NCBI RefSeq assembly: GCF_003994415.1
Contig: NZ_CP034689.1
Location: forward strand, 434,001-498,000
Reading direction: 5' to 3'
Length of the DNA stretch: 64,000 nt
Source: Achromobacter spanius
Lineage (GTDB): Bacteria; Pseudomonadota; Gammaproteobacteria; Burkholderiales; Burkholderiaceae_B
The position numbers and the translations under genes were made by a program. Shown in pieces: positions 25,318-34,957 of this stretch. Numbering within the stretch: the stretch's first letter is position 1; every line of letters begins with the position of its first letter. The notes below the pieces were generated by a model. That model searched no databases and was not told the DNA's origin. It saw only the letters and a list, made by a program, of their open reading frames with translations.

Positions 25318-26064
25318 ATGCAAGACGCGAACAGCACGAACAGCACCAACAACGCCGCGAACAGCGCGCAGGACATCAAGGGCTTGACCCGGCAACAGAT
25401 TGCGCAATTGCTGGCCAGTGATATCCCGGACGGCTCCATCGTCAACCTTGGCATCGGCATGCCAACGCTGGTGGGCGACTATCTTCCGCCCGACAAAGAC
25501 ATCCTGCTGCACAGCGAAAACGGCATCCTGGGCATGGGCCCCGCCGCCAGCGGCAAGGACGTGGACCCGGACCTCATCAACGCCAGCCGCCAGCCCATTA
25601 CCTTGTTGGGCGGCGCGTCCATTACCGAACACACGGTGTCGTTCGCGATGATGCGCGGTGGCCATCTGGACTACGCCGTGTTGGGCGCGTTCCAGGTGTC
25701 GGAAAAGGGTGACCTGGCCAATTGGAAAACGGACGCGGCCGACGCCATACCCGCCGTGGGCGGCGCCATGGATCTGGCCGTGGGCGCCAAGCAGGTGCTG
25801 GTCACCATGGAGCACCGCGGCCGAGACGGCACGCCGAAGGTGCTGCGCCAATGCACGTATCCGCTGACCGGCAAGGGCGTGGTGACGCGCATCTATACCG
25901 ACCTGGCGGTGATCGACGTAACGCCGGATGGGCTGGCCGTCTACGCCATGGTCGACGGCGTCGACGCCACCTTTCTGCGTTCCGTTACCGACGCACCCCT
26001 GAACTTTCCGGCGACGCCACGCGTGATCGTCCTGGACCCGGCCGGCGCGCCGCGCTACGCCTGA
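25318..26064 (+). CDS. 3-oxoacid CoA-transferase, B subunit
   Basis: The 248-residue beta subunit carries the catalytic glutamate in LLHSENGILGMGP, the covalent CoA-thioester site of family I transferases. IVNLGIGMPTLV and GGHLDYAVLGAFQV are further family signatures. The N-terminus has an unusual Asn/Ser/Thr-rich stretch of about 15 residues (MQDANSTNSTNNAANS) before the conserved domain begins. It pairs with the A subunit encoded just upstream. Confidence 0.92.
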   Translation: MQDANSTNSTNNAANSAQDIKGLTRQQIAQLLASDIPDGSIVNLGIGMPTLVGDYLPPDKDILLHSENGILGMGPAASGKDVDPDLINASRQPITLLGGASITEHTVSFAMMRGGHLDYAVLGAFQVSEKGDLANWKTDAADAIPAVGGAMDLAVGAKQVLVTMEHRGRDGTPKVLRQCTYPLTGKGVVTRIYTDLAVIDVTPDGLAVYAMVDGVDATFLRSVTDAPLNFPATPRVIVLDPAGAPRYA

Positions 26065-26099
26065 TTGTTAGCGCCCGGCCCGGGCCAAGGAGACCGTTG

Positions 26100-27061
26100 A
26101 TGATCCGTTCCCTGTTCGCCGCAGCCTCGCTCTGCCTGGCGTCTTTGGGCGTCGCGCAAGCCGCGCCCACGTATCCCGACAAGCCCGTCACCTTGCTGAT
26201 TCCATACCCGCCCGGCGGCAGCGCCGACATGCTGGCGCGCCCCTTGGGGCGGAACTGCAAAAGAAATGGGGCCAACCCGTGGTGCTGGAATACAAGCCCG
26301 GCGCGGGTGGGGCGATCGCCTCGGCGCAACTGGCTCGCGCCAAGCCCGATGGCTACACCCTGCTGATGGTGCTGGCGGCCCACGCCATCAACCCCAGCCT
26401 GTACCCGTCTCTGCCTTACGACACGCGCAAGGATTTTGCCCCGGTGTCCCTGGTGGCCACCTTGCCGATGCTGGTGGCCGCGCCCCTGGGCACGCCGGCC
26501 AACAACATTGCCGAGCTGATCGCCTACGGCAAAAGCCATCCCGGCAAGCTCAGCTTTGCGTCGGCCGGCAACGGCAACACCAGCCATCTGGCCGCCGAGA
26601 TGTTCAAGAGCCAGACGGGCGCCGACATGATGCACGTGCCCTACAAAGGCAGCGGCCCGGCCGTGGTGGCGCTGTTGGGCGGCGAGGTCTCGTTGATGTT
26701 CGACAGCATTTCCACGTCGTTGCCGCAGGTGCAGGCCGGCAAGTTGAAGGCGCTTGCGGTGACGGGCGAACGCCGCTCGCCCCTGTTGCCCGATGTGCCG
26801 ACGGTGGCCGAGACCGTGCCCGGCTTCGTGGTCAACGGCTGGTACGGCGTGCTGGCGCCCGCGGGCACGCCGCCCGCCGTGGTCAACGCGCTAAGCCGCG
26901 CCATCGCCGACGCGGTGGCGGTGCCCGCCTTGAAGCAGCAACTGATGGGCTATGGCTACGAAACCGTCGGGTCCACGCCAGAGGCCTTCGCCAGCCATAT
27001 CGATCGCGAACTGGATACGTGGAAGCAGGCGGTCGAAAGGTCGGGCGCCAAAGTGAATTGA
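26100..27061 (+). pseudogene. Second Bug-family binding protein, broken by a one-base frameshift
   Basis: A clear Bug gene begins at ATG 26100 with AAGGAGA upstream. Signal peptide and start are intact (MIRSLFAAASLCLASLGVAQ, then YPDKPVTLLIPYPPGGSADM). After LARPLG the frame is lost. The rest of the protein, VVLEYKPGAGGAIASAQLAR to the stop at 27061, continues in the next frame. The break is in a run of four G at 26246-26249; one more G would restore a normal 320-residue protein. Either the gene is inactive or phase-variable, or the base is a sequencing error. Confidence 0.85.
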
Positions 27062-27213
27062 CGCCTGTCGATCACCAGCAGGATATGTGGCGCGGCAACA
27101 CCACTATTTTTCCAGCGTCTTTCCTTTGAGAACTTTCTCATATTGCTTGCCGAGTGAAATCGAAACAATGACTGCCATCCCTCACATGGGGAAACAGGCA
27201 TTCGGAGATTTCG

Positions 27214-27753
27214 GTGAATAAGAAGATTGTTGCGGCAAGTTTGGCCTTCTCGTCCCTGCTGTTGTGCGGCAGCGCGATGGCAGCGGATGTGAAGTTGGTG
27301 TTCACGGGCAAGGTGTCTCCGTCCACTTGCAAAATCGCGGATCTGGGCGAGCAAGGTGTCTTTCAGGTGGATCTCACCACCGTCAGCGTCAGCGCGCTGG
27401 CCAAGCAGAACGATGTGGCCGGCCGCAAGCTGGTCGCGTTGGACCTGACCGGCTGCTCGGGCAGCAAGGTCACCACGCGCTTTAATTCCGGTTCGAGCGT
27501 CGATCCCTCCACGGGCGCCTTGATCAACCAGGCCACGCCCGGCGGCGGTGAGACGCCGTCCAACGCACAAGTCCAGTTGCTGAACAGCAAGTACCAGCCC
27601 ATCCATCTGTCCAACGGCGCTGGCACCGAAACCGTTAGCATCGAGGGCAACGCTGCAAAGATCGAGTTCTACGCCCAATACCTGGCGGCCACCGCCAACA
27701 CCACGCCCGGCCCGGTCCAGACCGAAGTCCTGCTGGACCTGATCTACGAATGA
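27214..27753 (+). CDS. Fimbrial major subunit (type 1 pilin family)
   Basis: The 179-residue precursor has a signal peptide (MNKKIVAASLAFSSLLLCGS then AMA) and the FimA-type pilin fold. Two cysteines form the usual disulfide (KVSPSTCKIADLG and LDLTGCSGS). The C-terminal VQTEVLLDLIYE is the beta-zipper strand ending in the penultimate Tyr seen in chaperone-usher pilins. The start is GTG 27214 with GGAG 7 bases before. It is the first gene of a four-gene fimbrial operon and overlaps the chaperone start by 4 bp. Confidence 0.93.
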   Translation: MNKKIVAASLAFSSLLLCGSAMAADVKLVFTGKVSPSTCKIADLGEQGVFQVDLTTVSVSALAKQNDVAGRKLVALDLTGCSGSKVTTRFNSGSSVDPSTGALINQATPGGGETPSNAQVQLLNSKYQPIHLSNGAGTETVSIEGNAAKIEFYAQYLAATANTTPGPVQTEVLLDLIYE

Positions 27754-28547
27754 AGCCGATCCCCCTTGAGCGCACGCTTGAGGGGCTTCCGGACCGTACC
27801 CGCCAGGCCATGTTTCGCCGCTTCTGCGCGTTGCTGTGCCTGGCATGCGCGACCCTGCTGCCCCCAGCCGCCCAGTCCAACGTGGTGATGGGCGGTACGC
27901 GCATCATTTACCCCGCCGAAGAACGCGAAGTCACGCTGCGCCTGAGCAATGACGGCAGCCAGCCGGCGCTGGTACAGGCGTGGATTGACGACGGCGACAT
28001 GGACGTCGGTCCGGATGAAGTCAGCGTGCCGTTCATCATCATGCCGCCGCTTGCGCGCATCAATCCCGGCAAGGGGCAAACGCTGCGCATTGCCTATGCG
28101 CCATCCGCCAACATTCCTTCAGACCGGGAATCCGTGTTCTGGATGAACGTGCTTGACGTACCACCCCTGCCGTCCGCCCAGGTTGCCAACCACATGCAAT
28201 TGGCTTTCCGCAGCCGCATCAAGCTGTTCTTCCGGCCGATGGGGCTGCCTGGAACGGTGGCGGATGCCGCCGCCCAATTGCGCTGGCGGGTCGTGCAGGC
28301 GGGCAAGGGTCCCACGCTGCAAGTGCGTAACGACAGTGCTTTCCATGTGTCGCTGACCTCGGTCGAATTGAGGCTGCCGGAGGGGCGGACAATGTCGCTG
28401 CCGAGCCGCATGCTTGCCCCTCGTTCCGTCACGGAACTCGACGACGGAAAACTGCCGCATGCGGCGGGCGCCAAGGGCGCCGTGGTGTTTGAATGGATCA
28501 ACGACTACGGCGCCACGGTTCGGCGCGAAAGTCGTCTTGATCCTTAA
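27750..28547 (+). CDS. Periplasmic fimbrial chaperone (PapD/FimC family)
   Basis: The chaperone caps pilin subunits by donor-strand complementation in the periplasm. The 265-residue product shows GTRIIYPAEEREVTLRLSN, the INPGKGQTLRIAYAP motif with the conserved basic residue of the cleft, and SVFWMNVLDVPP. It probably starts at 27750 (coupled ATGA), but the Met at codon 21 begins the obvious signal peptide (MFRRFCALLCLACATLLPPA), so that start (27810) is an alternative. Confidence 0.93.
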   Translation: MKPIPLERTLEGLPDRTRQAMFRRFCALLCLACATLLPPAAQSNVVMGGTRIIYPAEEREVTLRLSNDGSQPALVQAWIDDGDMDVGPDEVSVPFIIMPPLARINPGKGQTLRIAYAPSANIPSDRESVFWMNVLDVPPLPSAQVANHMQLAFRSRIKLFFRPMGLPGTVADAAAQLRWRVVQAGKGPTLQVRNDSAFHVSLTSVELRLPEGRTMSLPSRMLAPRSVTELDDGKLPHAAGAKGAVVFEWINDYGATVRRESRLDP

Positions 28548-28555
28548 ACGGCGCC

Positions 28556-31120
28556 ATGCTCCGCCGTCTCTCCATCAGCCGCTGGCTTTTACTGTGCTCC
28601 GGTTTGGCCAGCGCTGCGGCGCAAGCCAGCGAAGCGGTCGAATTCAACCCCGCGTTCTTTGGCAATCGCCGAGGGCAGGCGGTGGACTTGTCGCGCTTTC
28701 AGCAGGGTAATCCGCTGGAGGCGGGCAGCTATCAATTGGATCTGTACCTGAACGGCAATCGAGTCGGTCGCGAGCAGATCCAGGTCAAAGCCTCGCCTTC
28801 GCCCAAGCCCAATGCCCATGCAAGCATGCAACCGTGCTTGCCGGCCAAGGTATTGGCGCGGATAGGTGTAAACCTTGCCGCTCTGGGTTTGGCGTCCGAC
28901 GCTCTCGCGTCGGATACGGCCTGCCTGGGCCCGGATCATCTTCCTCCCGCCAGCCAATTCCAGATTGACATGGGCGAGCTGCGCGCCGATCTCTCCATTC
29001 CTCAGATCTACCTGAAGTCGGTGGCGCGCGGCTATGTGCCGCCGGAAGAATGGGACGCGGGCATCGACGCTGGTTATCTGGGGTATGGCATCAACCTGTC
29101 GTCCAACCGCCTTGGCAACCGCACCGAGCGCCAGTTCTTCAGCAGCGCGAACGCGGGCCTGAACCTGGGTGACTGGCGCTTTCGGCACAACGGGTCGTTC
29201 AGCTATACCGATCGGCCGGGCGCTCCCCAGCGCAGTCGCTATCAGGCGTTAAGCAGTTATGCGCAGCGTGACGTGACGGCAGCCAGCGCCCAGCTCACGC
29301 TGGGGCAGTTCTACACGCCCGGCAATCTCTTTGACAGCATGCCGTACACGGGCGTCCAACTCAGCAGCGACGAACGCATGTTGCCGGATTCGATGCGCGG
29401 CTTTGCGCCGGTGGTGCGCGGCGTGGCCGACACCACGGCCAAGGTCAGCGTGCGCCAGGGCGCCAACCTGCTGTACGAAACGACCGTGTCGCCCGGGCCT
29501 TTTGCCATCGATGATCTCTACAACACCGGTTACGCCGGGGACCTGGACGTGACCATCACCGAAGCCGATGGACGCACCAAGCAGTTCGTGGTGCCTTATG
29601 CGTCGGTGGCGCAATTGTTGCGCCCCGGCAGCGCGCGCTTCAGCGTGACGGGCGGACGGTATCGCGACCACACCCTGGATGCGCCGCCCGCCTTCGTGCA
29701 GGGAACGTATCAGCGCGGGCTGTCCGACACGGTGACGGGCTACGGTGGCGTCATCGCGGCGCAGCAGTATCGGGCGATGCAGGGCGGCGTTGCCTTGAGC
29801 ACGCCGCTGGGCGCGTTGGCGGCGGACTTGACGCAGTCGCACGCCACAATGAAATCCACCGGTAACACCTCAAGCGGGCGCAGTGTGCGGCTCAGTTACA
29901 GCAAGCTGCTGGAGCCTACATCGACGAACTTCAGCGTGGTGGCGTACCGGTTTTCCAGCGAGGGCTATCTGAGCCTTGGCGAATTTGCGCGTCTACGCGA
30001 ATCACGCGGCGCGGCGGTGTTTAGCGGCAAGGAACGCAGCCGCCTCCAATTCAACGTCAGCCAACCCCTGGGTGAAGGCTACGGACACGTGACGCTGTCC
30101 GGCGTGTCGCAGAACTACTGGAACCGCCACCAGAGCCGCGATACCAGCTACTACGCCAGCTACGCCAACGGCTACGCGTGGGGCAGTGTCAGCATCAGTC
30201 TGGTGCGCACCCGTAACGATCGTGGCCGTTTCGGCAACCAGTATTTGCTTAGCCTCAACCTGCCCTTGGGGCGTGGGCCAAACTCGGCGTATCTCAGTAC
30301 GTCGCTGAACCTTGATGGCAATGGCAAGCGCGGCGCCAATGCATCTGTCAGCGGATCCGCCGGTGATATGGGGCAGTTCGGGTACAACGTTTACGGAACC
30401 TATAACCGCACCGACGGCCAAGGCAGCCGCAATCAGGGTGGCAGCCTGCGCTATGACACGGCGCACGCGAACTACACCTTGTCGAGTAGCGGCGGCAGCG
30501 GCTATCGCCAATACGGCGCAGGCATGCGCGGCACCTTGATCGCCCACGCGGGTGGCATCAACGCGACCCAGGCGCAGGGTGAAACGATGGCGGTGCTTGA
30601 AGCCCCCGACGCCTACGGAGCCGGAATTGTGTCGGGCTCGCGAGGGCGCATCGGCAGTAACGGCTATGGCGTCATGGCGGGCCTGATGCCTTATCGCCGC
30701 AACGAGGTCGCGTTGGATCCCAAGGGCACGTCGCGTGACGTTGAACTGGAAATGACGTCACAGCAGGTTGCCCCGCGCGCGGGAGCGATCGTGTTGCTGC
30801 GTTATCCCACCGTGGCGGGCCGGCCGATCTTGTTGAAACTGGTGCGTGACAACGGCGCAACCATACCCATGGGCGCCGAAGTGATCATCACGGGCATCAA
30901 GGCCGTCACCCTGGTGGGCCAGGGCGGCCGGGCCTTTGTGCGCGGCTTGCAAGGGCAAGGGCAGTTGGCGGTCAAGTGGGGAGAAGCTGCCGACCAGCAA
31001 TGCCAGGCCATCTATCAGGTGGACGAGCAGGCGGCGTCCGAAGACGCGCATTACTACCCGCAGTTGGAGTTGTCGTGCACGTCCGTCCAACCCTTTGCTC
31101 TACAGGATTCAGCGTCATGA
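28556..31120 (+). CDS. Outer-membrane fimbrial usher (FimD/PapC family)
   Basis: The 854-residue usher forms the outer-membrane pore and assembles the fimbria. A signal peptide (about residues 1-24, ending AQAS) is followed by the N-terminal chaperone-binding domain with VEFNPAFF. A 24-strand barrel with a plug domain comes next (YETTVSPGPFAIDDLYNTGY is a family hallmark). C-terminal plug-like domains end the protein (ITGIKAVTLVGQGGRAFVRG). The stop overlaps the adhesin start (ATGA). Confidence 0.96.
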   Translation: MLRRLSISRWLLLCSGLASAAAQASEAVEFNPAFFGNRRGQAVDLSRFQQGNPLEAGSYQLDLYLNGNRVGREQIQVKASPSPKPNAHASMQPCLPAKVLARIGVNLAALGLASDALASDTACLGPDHLPPASQFQIDMGELRADLSIPQIYLKSVARGYVPPEEWDAGIDAGYLGYGINLSSNRLGNRTERQFFSSANAGLNLGDWRFRHNGSFSYTDRPGAPQRSRYQALSSYAQRDVTAASAQLTLGQFYTPGNLFDSMPYTGVQLSSDERMLPDSMRGFAPVVRGVADTTAKVSVRQGANLLYETTVSPGPFAIDDLYNTGYAGDLDVTITEADGRTKQFVVPYASVAQLLRPGSARFSVTGGRYRDHTLDAPPAFVQGTYQRGLSDTVTGYGGVIAAQQYRAMQGGVALSTPLGALAADLTQSHATMKSTGNTSSGRSVRLSYSKLLEPTSTNFSVVAYRFSSEGYLSLGEFARLRESRGAAVFSGKERSRLQFNVSQPLGEGYGHVTLSGVSQNYWNRHQSRDTSYYASYANGYAWGSVSISLVRTRNDRGRFGNQYLLSLNLPLGRGPNSAYLSTSLNLDGNGKRGANASVSGSAGDMGQFGYNVYGTYNRTDGQGSRNQGGSLRYDTAHANYTLSSSGGSGYRQYGAGMRGTLIAHAGGINATQAQGETMAVLEAPDAYGAGIVSGSRGRIGSNGYGVMAGLMPYRRNEVALDPKGTSRDVELEMTSQQVAPRAGAIVLLRYPTVAGRPILLKLVRDNGATIPMGAEVIITGIKAVTLVGQGGRAFVRGLQGQGQLAVKWGEAADQQCQAIYQVDEQAASEDAHYYPQLELSCTSVQPFALQDSAS

Positions 31121-32067
31121 ATACAAACTTGCGAAGGGTGGTTTTGGGAGTCGCCCTGTTGATGTGCCTGGCGCGTCCGGCTTGGGCGGCATGTACCGGA
31201 ATGTCTTTGACGACGACCATCACCGCGCAGCACTTGAAAGAAATGAAGCCACCGCGAGACGCGGCGATAGGCAGCACGATCTACAAGAAAACGATTAACG
31301 AGGGTATTGCCTATCTCCATTGCAACACCGTCGGCGAGCGGTTCTCGTATGGTCTGCAGGCGGGTGCGAAAGCGGTGCCAGGCTACAAAAACGTGTATGA
31401 GAGTGGCATTCCGGGTATAGGTATGCGGATATTCTGGACGCACGAAGGGGGTGTGTATATGAACTACCCCAGACATGGGTTCAAGCTCGGAAACTACAAG
31501 TATTACCCGCCGCAGCATTTCGAGTTCGAGCTCATCAAGATCGGCCCCATCAAATCCGGCGTGTCCTTCGCGCATCGCGCTGATGTTTATTACGGCGCGC
31601 TGCGCAGCAATATGGTGGAGTTCAGTAACGTGGCCTACGAAGCCAATAGCAGCGGCTGCACGGTCGGCGAGCAAACGGTGAAGGTGGAGCTTCTTACGAT
31701 CAACAACCGTCACCTGGGCCATCGCGGCGCCACGGCCGCGGACAAGGCGTTTGGCATCAAGCTGGAATGCGATCAAGGCGTCAAGGTGGCCTATCGGATC
31801 GATGCGGATGGCACGCCGGAACACGTCATCAAGAACGCTCATGGGGCCGATATGGCGCGGGGCGTCGGCGTGCAATTGCTGCAGGGCGATCTTGGCAGCA
31901 ATCTCGTCCAACCGCTTGCGACCCGCACCGAATTCACAACCGCCGTGACGACGGTTGACAAGGAAATGCTGACTATCCCGCTGGTAGCGCGCTACTACCA
32001 GACCGATGACACGCTGGTGGCGGGACACATCAATACCACGGCCACCGTGACGCTGTTCTACGAATAG
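31117..32067 (+). CDS. Putative fimbrial tip adhesin
   Basis: The 316-residue secreted protein has a signal peptide (MNTNLRRVVLGVALLMCLAR, cleavage near AWAA). Its C-terminal half resembles a pilin domain: a Cys pair (NSSGCTVGEQTV and IKLECDQG) and a final ATVTLFYE strand for donor-strand exchange. The N-terminal half (about 30-190), rich in Lys, Tyr and Gly, would be the receptor-binding lectin domain and matches nothing I recognise. The two-domain layout and last position in the operon fit a tip adhesin. Base composition is more AT-rich than its neighbours, as is common for variable adhesins. Confidence 0.82.
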   Translation: MNTNLRRVVLGVALLMCLARPAWAACTGMSLTTTITAQHLKEMKPPRDAAIGSTIYKKTINEGIAYLHCNTVGERFSYGLQAGAKAVPGYKNVYESGIPGIGMRIFWTHEGGVYMNYPRHGFKLGNYKYYPPQHFEFELIKIGPIKSGVSFAHRADVYYGALRSNMVEFSNVAYEANSSGCTVGEQTVKVELLTINNRHLGHRGATAADKAFGIKLECDQGVKVAYRIDADGTPEHVIKNAHGADMARGVGVQLLQGDLGSNLVQPLATRTEFTTAVTTVDKEMLTIPLVARYYQTDDTLVAGHINTTATVTLFYE

Positions 32068-32115
32068 GGACCCGTGATTGGGGGCGGGCGCGGATAAAGC
32101 GGCCCGCCCGTTTTC

Positions 32116-33888
32116 CTACACCGTCAGCACGCAGTCCAGTGCTTCGGGCGCATTCAGCTTGACGCGGAACGCGCGCAGTTCGTCGCGCCGGAACACATGC
32201 ACCGTCACGCGGTCGCCGGGCAGATACTGCGACAGCAGCATGTCCAGGCCTGCCGGCGAATCCACGCGCAGCCCGTCCAGCGCCACCAGCACGTCTCCCG
32301 CCGATAGTCCCCCCTTGTGGCCTGCGCCGCCTTCCAGCACCGTGGCCAGCATCACCGTGTCACCTTGCTTGCGGGGGCGCACATCCAGAGTCGGAATGTT
32401 CATCGCCGTTTTCCAGCTCAGCGTGATGCCCTGATCGGCCAGCAGGTCTGCCAAGGGCACATCCGCCGTGCCGTAAGCATGGCGCGCAATGAAGCGGCGG
32501 GTGTCGACGCCAGTGGCCTCCCGGATCAGTTCGGGCAGCGCGTCTTCGGGCAGGCCTTGCGGCTTGCCTTGATAGAAGTCGCGGCCATAGCGGGTCCACA
32601 GCAGGCGCATCACGTCGTCCAGCGAATGCTGGCCGCCGCTTTCACGGCGGATCAACAAGTCCAGGCCCAATGCCACCAGCGCACCCTTGGTGTAGTAGCT
32701 GACCAGCGCGTTCGGCGAATTCTCATCCTGCTTGTAATAGCGCGTCCAGGCGTCGAACGAGCTTTCCGCCACCGATTGCTTGGCGCGGCCCGGGGTGCGG
32801 GCCACGCTGGTGATGGTCTTGGCCAGCAAGCGCAGATATTCCGTTTGAGTGATCACGCCGGAACGCAGCAGCAGCAAATCATCGTAGTAGGACGTGAAAC
32901 CTTCGAATACCCACAACAGGCGGGTCAGGTCGGGCTGCTCCAGATGGTAGGGGGCAAAGGCTTGCGGCTTGATGCGCTTGACGTTCCAGGTGTGGAAGTA
33001 CTCATGGCTGACCAGCCCGAGAAACCCGCGATAGCCTTCGCCCTGGCCTTGCTGGCCCAGCACGGGCAGGTCTTTGCGCGCGGTCATCAGCGCGGTGCTG
33101 GCGCGATGCTCCAGGCCGCCGTAGCCGTCGCCCGTGACCATGGTCATGAAGACGTAGCGGTTGGCGCTGTCCAGGAAGGGCGCGCGCTTGGTGCGCGGTT
33201 CAAAGAATGCAATCTGCGTGTCGCAAATCTTCTTCACGTCGGCCGCGATGCGCGCCAGGTCCAGATTGGGGGCAACGCCGGTGAAGACCAGTTCGTGCTC
33301 GGCGCCATGGGACGTAAAGCTTGTGACCTGCGGCGTGCCCATTTCCACCGGATGGTCGATCAGCGCATCGTAGTCGGGCGCCTGGTACAGGCCAAAGCCG
33401 TGGCGCCGTGCCGCGCCGCGCTGGCCCGCCGCTTCGGGCAGGCTGGTGTAGACCTTCCAGCCGTCGATGCCGCGCGGGGGCGCCAGGTCAACCAGGCAGG
33501 GCAGGTGGTCTTGCCCATGCACGCGCAGGAACACGCTGGTGCCATTGAAGAAGCCGTGGGTTTCGTCCAGATGCGCGCCACGCACCGACAAGTCCCAGGC
33601 GTAGACCACGTACTCCACGCGCAGCGGGCCGTCGGTGGGGGCGGCCTGCCAGGTGTGGTTGTCGATCTTGTCGACAATCACGCGGCGCGAGCCCGCGTAA
33701 GCCGCCACCGATTCGATCTGGCGCGAGAAGTCGCGGATCAGGTAGCTGCCAGGAATCCAGGCCGGCAAAGACAAGCGTTGGCCGTCGGGCGAGGGGGCGT
33801 CGATCGTTAGGGTTATCCGGTAGCGGTGTCCGGCCGGGTCATGGGGCGTCAGGCGGTAAAGTACGGGGCAAGCGTTGTCTTTTTTCAT
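32116..33888 (-). CDS. M61 family metallopeptidase with PDZ domain
   Basis: The 590-residue protein is a glycyl-aminopeptidase-like M61 peptidase. The zinc site HEYFHTWNVKRI lies near residue 297, followed by the conserved WVFEGFTSYYDDL glutamate region. A PDZ domain fills about residues 480-570 (GHKGGLSAGDVLVALDGLRV). There is no obvious signal peptide, so the location is probably cytoplasmic. It is divergent from the enoyl-CoA hydratase and convergent with the adhesin gene. Confidence 0.92.
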   Translation of the reverse strand: MKKDNACPVLYRLTPHDPAGHRYRITLTIDAPSPDGQRLSLPAWIPGSYLIRDFSRQIESVAAYAGSRRVIVDKIDNHTWQAAPTDGPLRVEYVVYAWDLSVRGAHLDETHGFFNGTSVFLRVHGQDHLPCLVDLAPPRGIDGWKVYTSLPEAAGQRGAARRHGFGLYQAPDYDALIDHPVEMGTPQVTSFTSHGAEHELVFTGVAPNLDLARIAADVKKICDTQIAFFEPRTKRAPFLDSANRYVFMTMVTGDGYGGLEHRASTALMTARKDLPVLGQQGQGEGYRGFLGLVSHEYFHTWNVKRIKPQAFAPYHLEQPDLTRLLWVFEGFTSYYDDLLLLRSGVITQTEYLRLLAKTITSVARTPGRAKQSVAESSFDAWTRYYKQDENSPNALVSYYTKGALVALGLDLLIRRESGGQHSLDDVMRLLWTRYGRDFYQGKPQGLPEDALPELIREATGVDTRRFIARHAYGTADVPLADLLADQGITLSWKTAMNIPTLDVRPRKQGDTVMLATVLEGGAGHKGGLSAGDVLVALDGLRVDSPAGLDMLLSQYLPGDRVTVHVFRRDELRAFRVKLNAPEALDCVLTV

Positions 33889-33927
33889 GCTCGTATCTTA
33901 TTTCATACTTCCTACTGGAGACATTCA

Positions 33928-34704
33928 ATGAGCGAGTCGTTTGTACTGGTCGAAACCCGGGGCCGCGTCGGTCTGCTGACGCTGAACCGCCCCAAGGCGC
34001 TCAACGCACTCAACGATCAACTGATGGATGAGCTCGGCGCGGCGCTGCTGGCGTTCGAGGACAACGCCGACGTCGGCTGCGTGGTCATTACCGGCAGCGA
34101 AAAAGCCTTTGCCGCGGGCGCGGACATCGGCGCCATGAAAGACTGGTCGTACATGGACGTGTACGGCAGCGAATACATCACCCGCAACTGGGAAACCCTG
34201 AAGCGGATCCGCAAGCCCGTGATCGCGGCCGTGGCCGGCTACGCCTTGGGCGGCGGCTGCGAACTGGCCATGATGTGCGACATCATCATCGCCGCCGATA
34301 CGGCCAAGTTCGGCCAGCCCGAAATCAAGCTGGGCGTGATTCCCGGCGCGGGCGGCACGCAACGCCTGCCGCGCGCGGTGGGCAAGGCCAAGGCCATGGA
34401 CCTGGCCCTGACCGCCCGCATGATGGGCGCCGAGGAAGCCGAACGCGCCGGCCTGGTGTCGCGCGTGGTGGCCGCCGACAAGCTGATGGAAGAGGCGCTG
34501 GACGCCGCGACTGTCATCGCGTCGATGTCTTTGCCGTCCGTCATGATGGCCAAGGAATGCGTGAATCGCGCGTTCGAAGGGTCCTTGAACGAAGGTCTGT
34601 TGTTCGAGCGTCGGGTGTTCCATTCCCTGTTCGCCACGGAAGACCAGAAGGAAGGCATGGCCGCATTCACTGAAAAGCGCAAACCTGACTTTAAACACCG
34701 TTAA
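33928..34704 (+). CDS. Enoyl-CoA hydratase
   Basis: The 258-residue crotonase-family enzyme hydrates 2-enoyl-CoA in fatty acid beta-oxidation. The oxyanion-hole segments are AFAAGADIGAM and GYALGGGCELAMMCD. The two catalytic glutamates fall in CELAMM and the PEIKLGVIPGAGGTQRL segment. The start has CTGGAG 9 bases upstream. A strong terminator follows 47 bp after the stop, so it seems to be a single-gene unit. Confidence 0.94.
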   Translation: MSESFVLVETRGRVGLLTLNRPKALNALNDQLMDELGAALLAFEDNADVGCVVITGSEKAFAAGADIGAMKDWSYMDVYGSEYITRNWETLKRIRKPVIAAVAGYALGGGCELAMMCDIIIAADTAKFGQPEIKLGVIPGAGGTQRLPRAVGKAKAMDLALTARMMGAEEAERAGLVSRVVAADKLMEEALDAATVIASMSLPSVMMAKECVNRAFEGSLNEGLLFERRVFHSLFATEDQKEGMAAFTEKRKPDFKHR

Positions 34705-34751
34705 GCCTTGTTACGGCCGCGAAATGCCCGCGGCCACGTGACAGGATCCCC

Positions 34752-34778
34752 AGCGCGCCGACTCCGGCGCGCTTTTTC
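34752..34778 (+). terminator. Rho-independent terminator after the enoyl-CoA hydratase gene
   Basis: A perfect 8-bp stem (34752-34759 with 34766-34773) with a 6-nt loop is followed by five T. It lies 47 bp after the stop codon. Confidence 0.9.
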
Positions 34779-34957
34779 ATGGGCGCCGAGGCCGCGCGCG
34801 GCCGTTGCGCCTTGAAACGTCTGGGCAGCACCTTGTTGCAGGCTTCTTCCCTATGCTGGTTAGGCGTCATCAAGAGGTGCCGCGCCAGAGCGGCTTGCCC
34901 CACTGGCAAGTCCCGCGCGGCGGCTCGCTAGCAAACAAGATAAAGAAGGAGCCTTGC

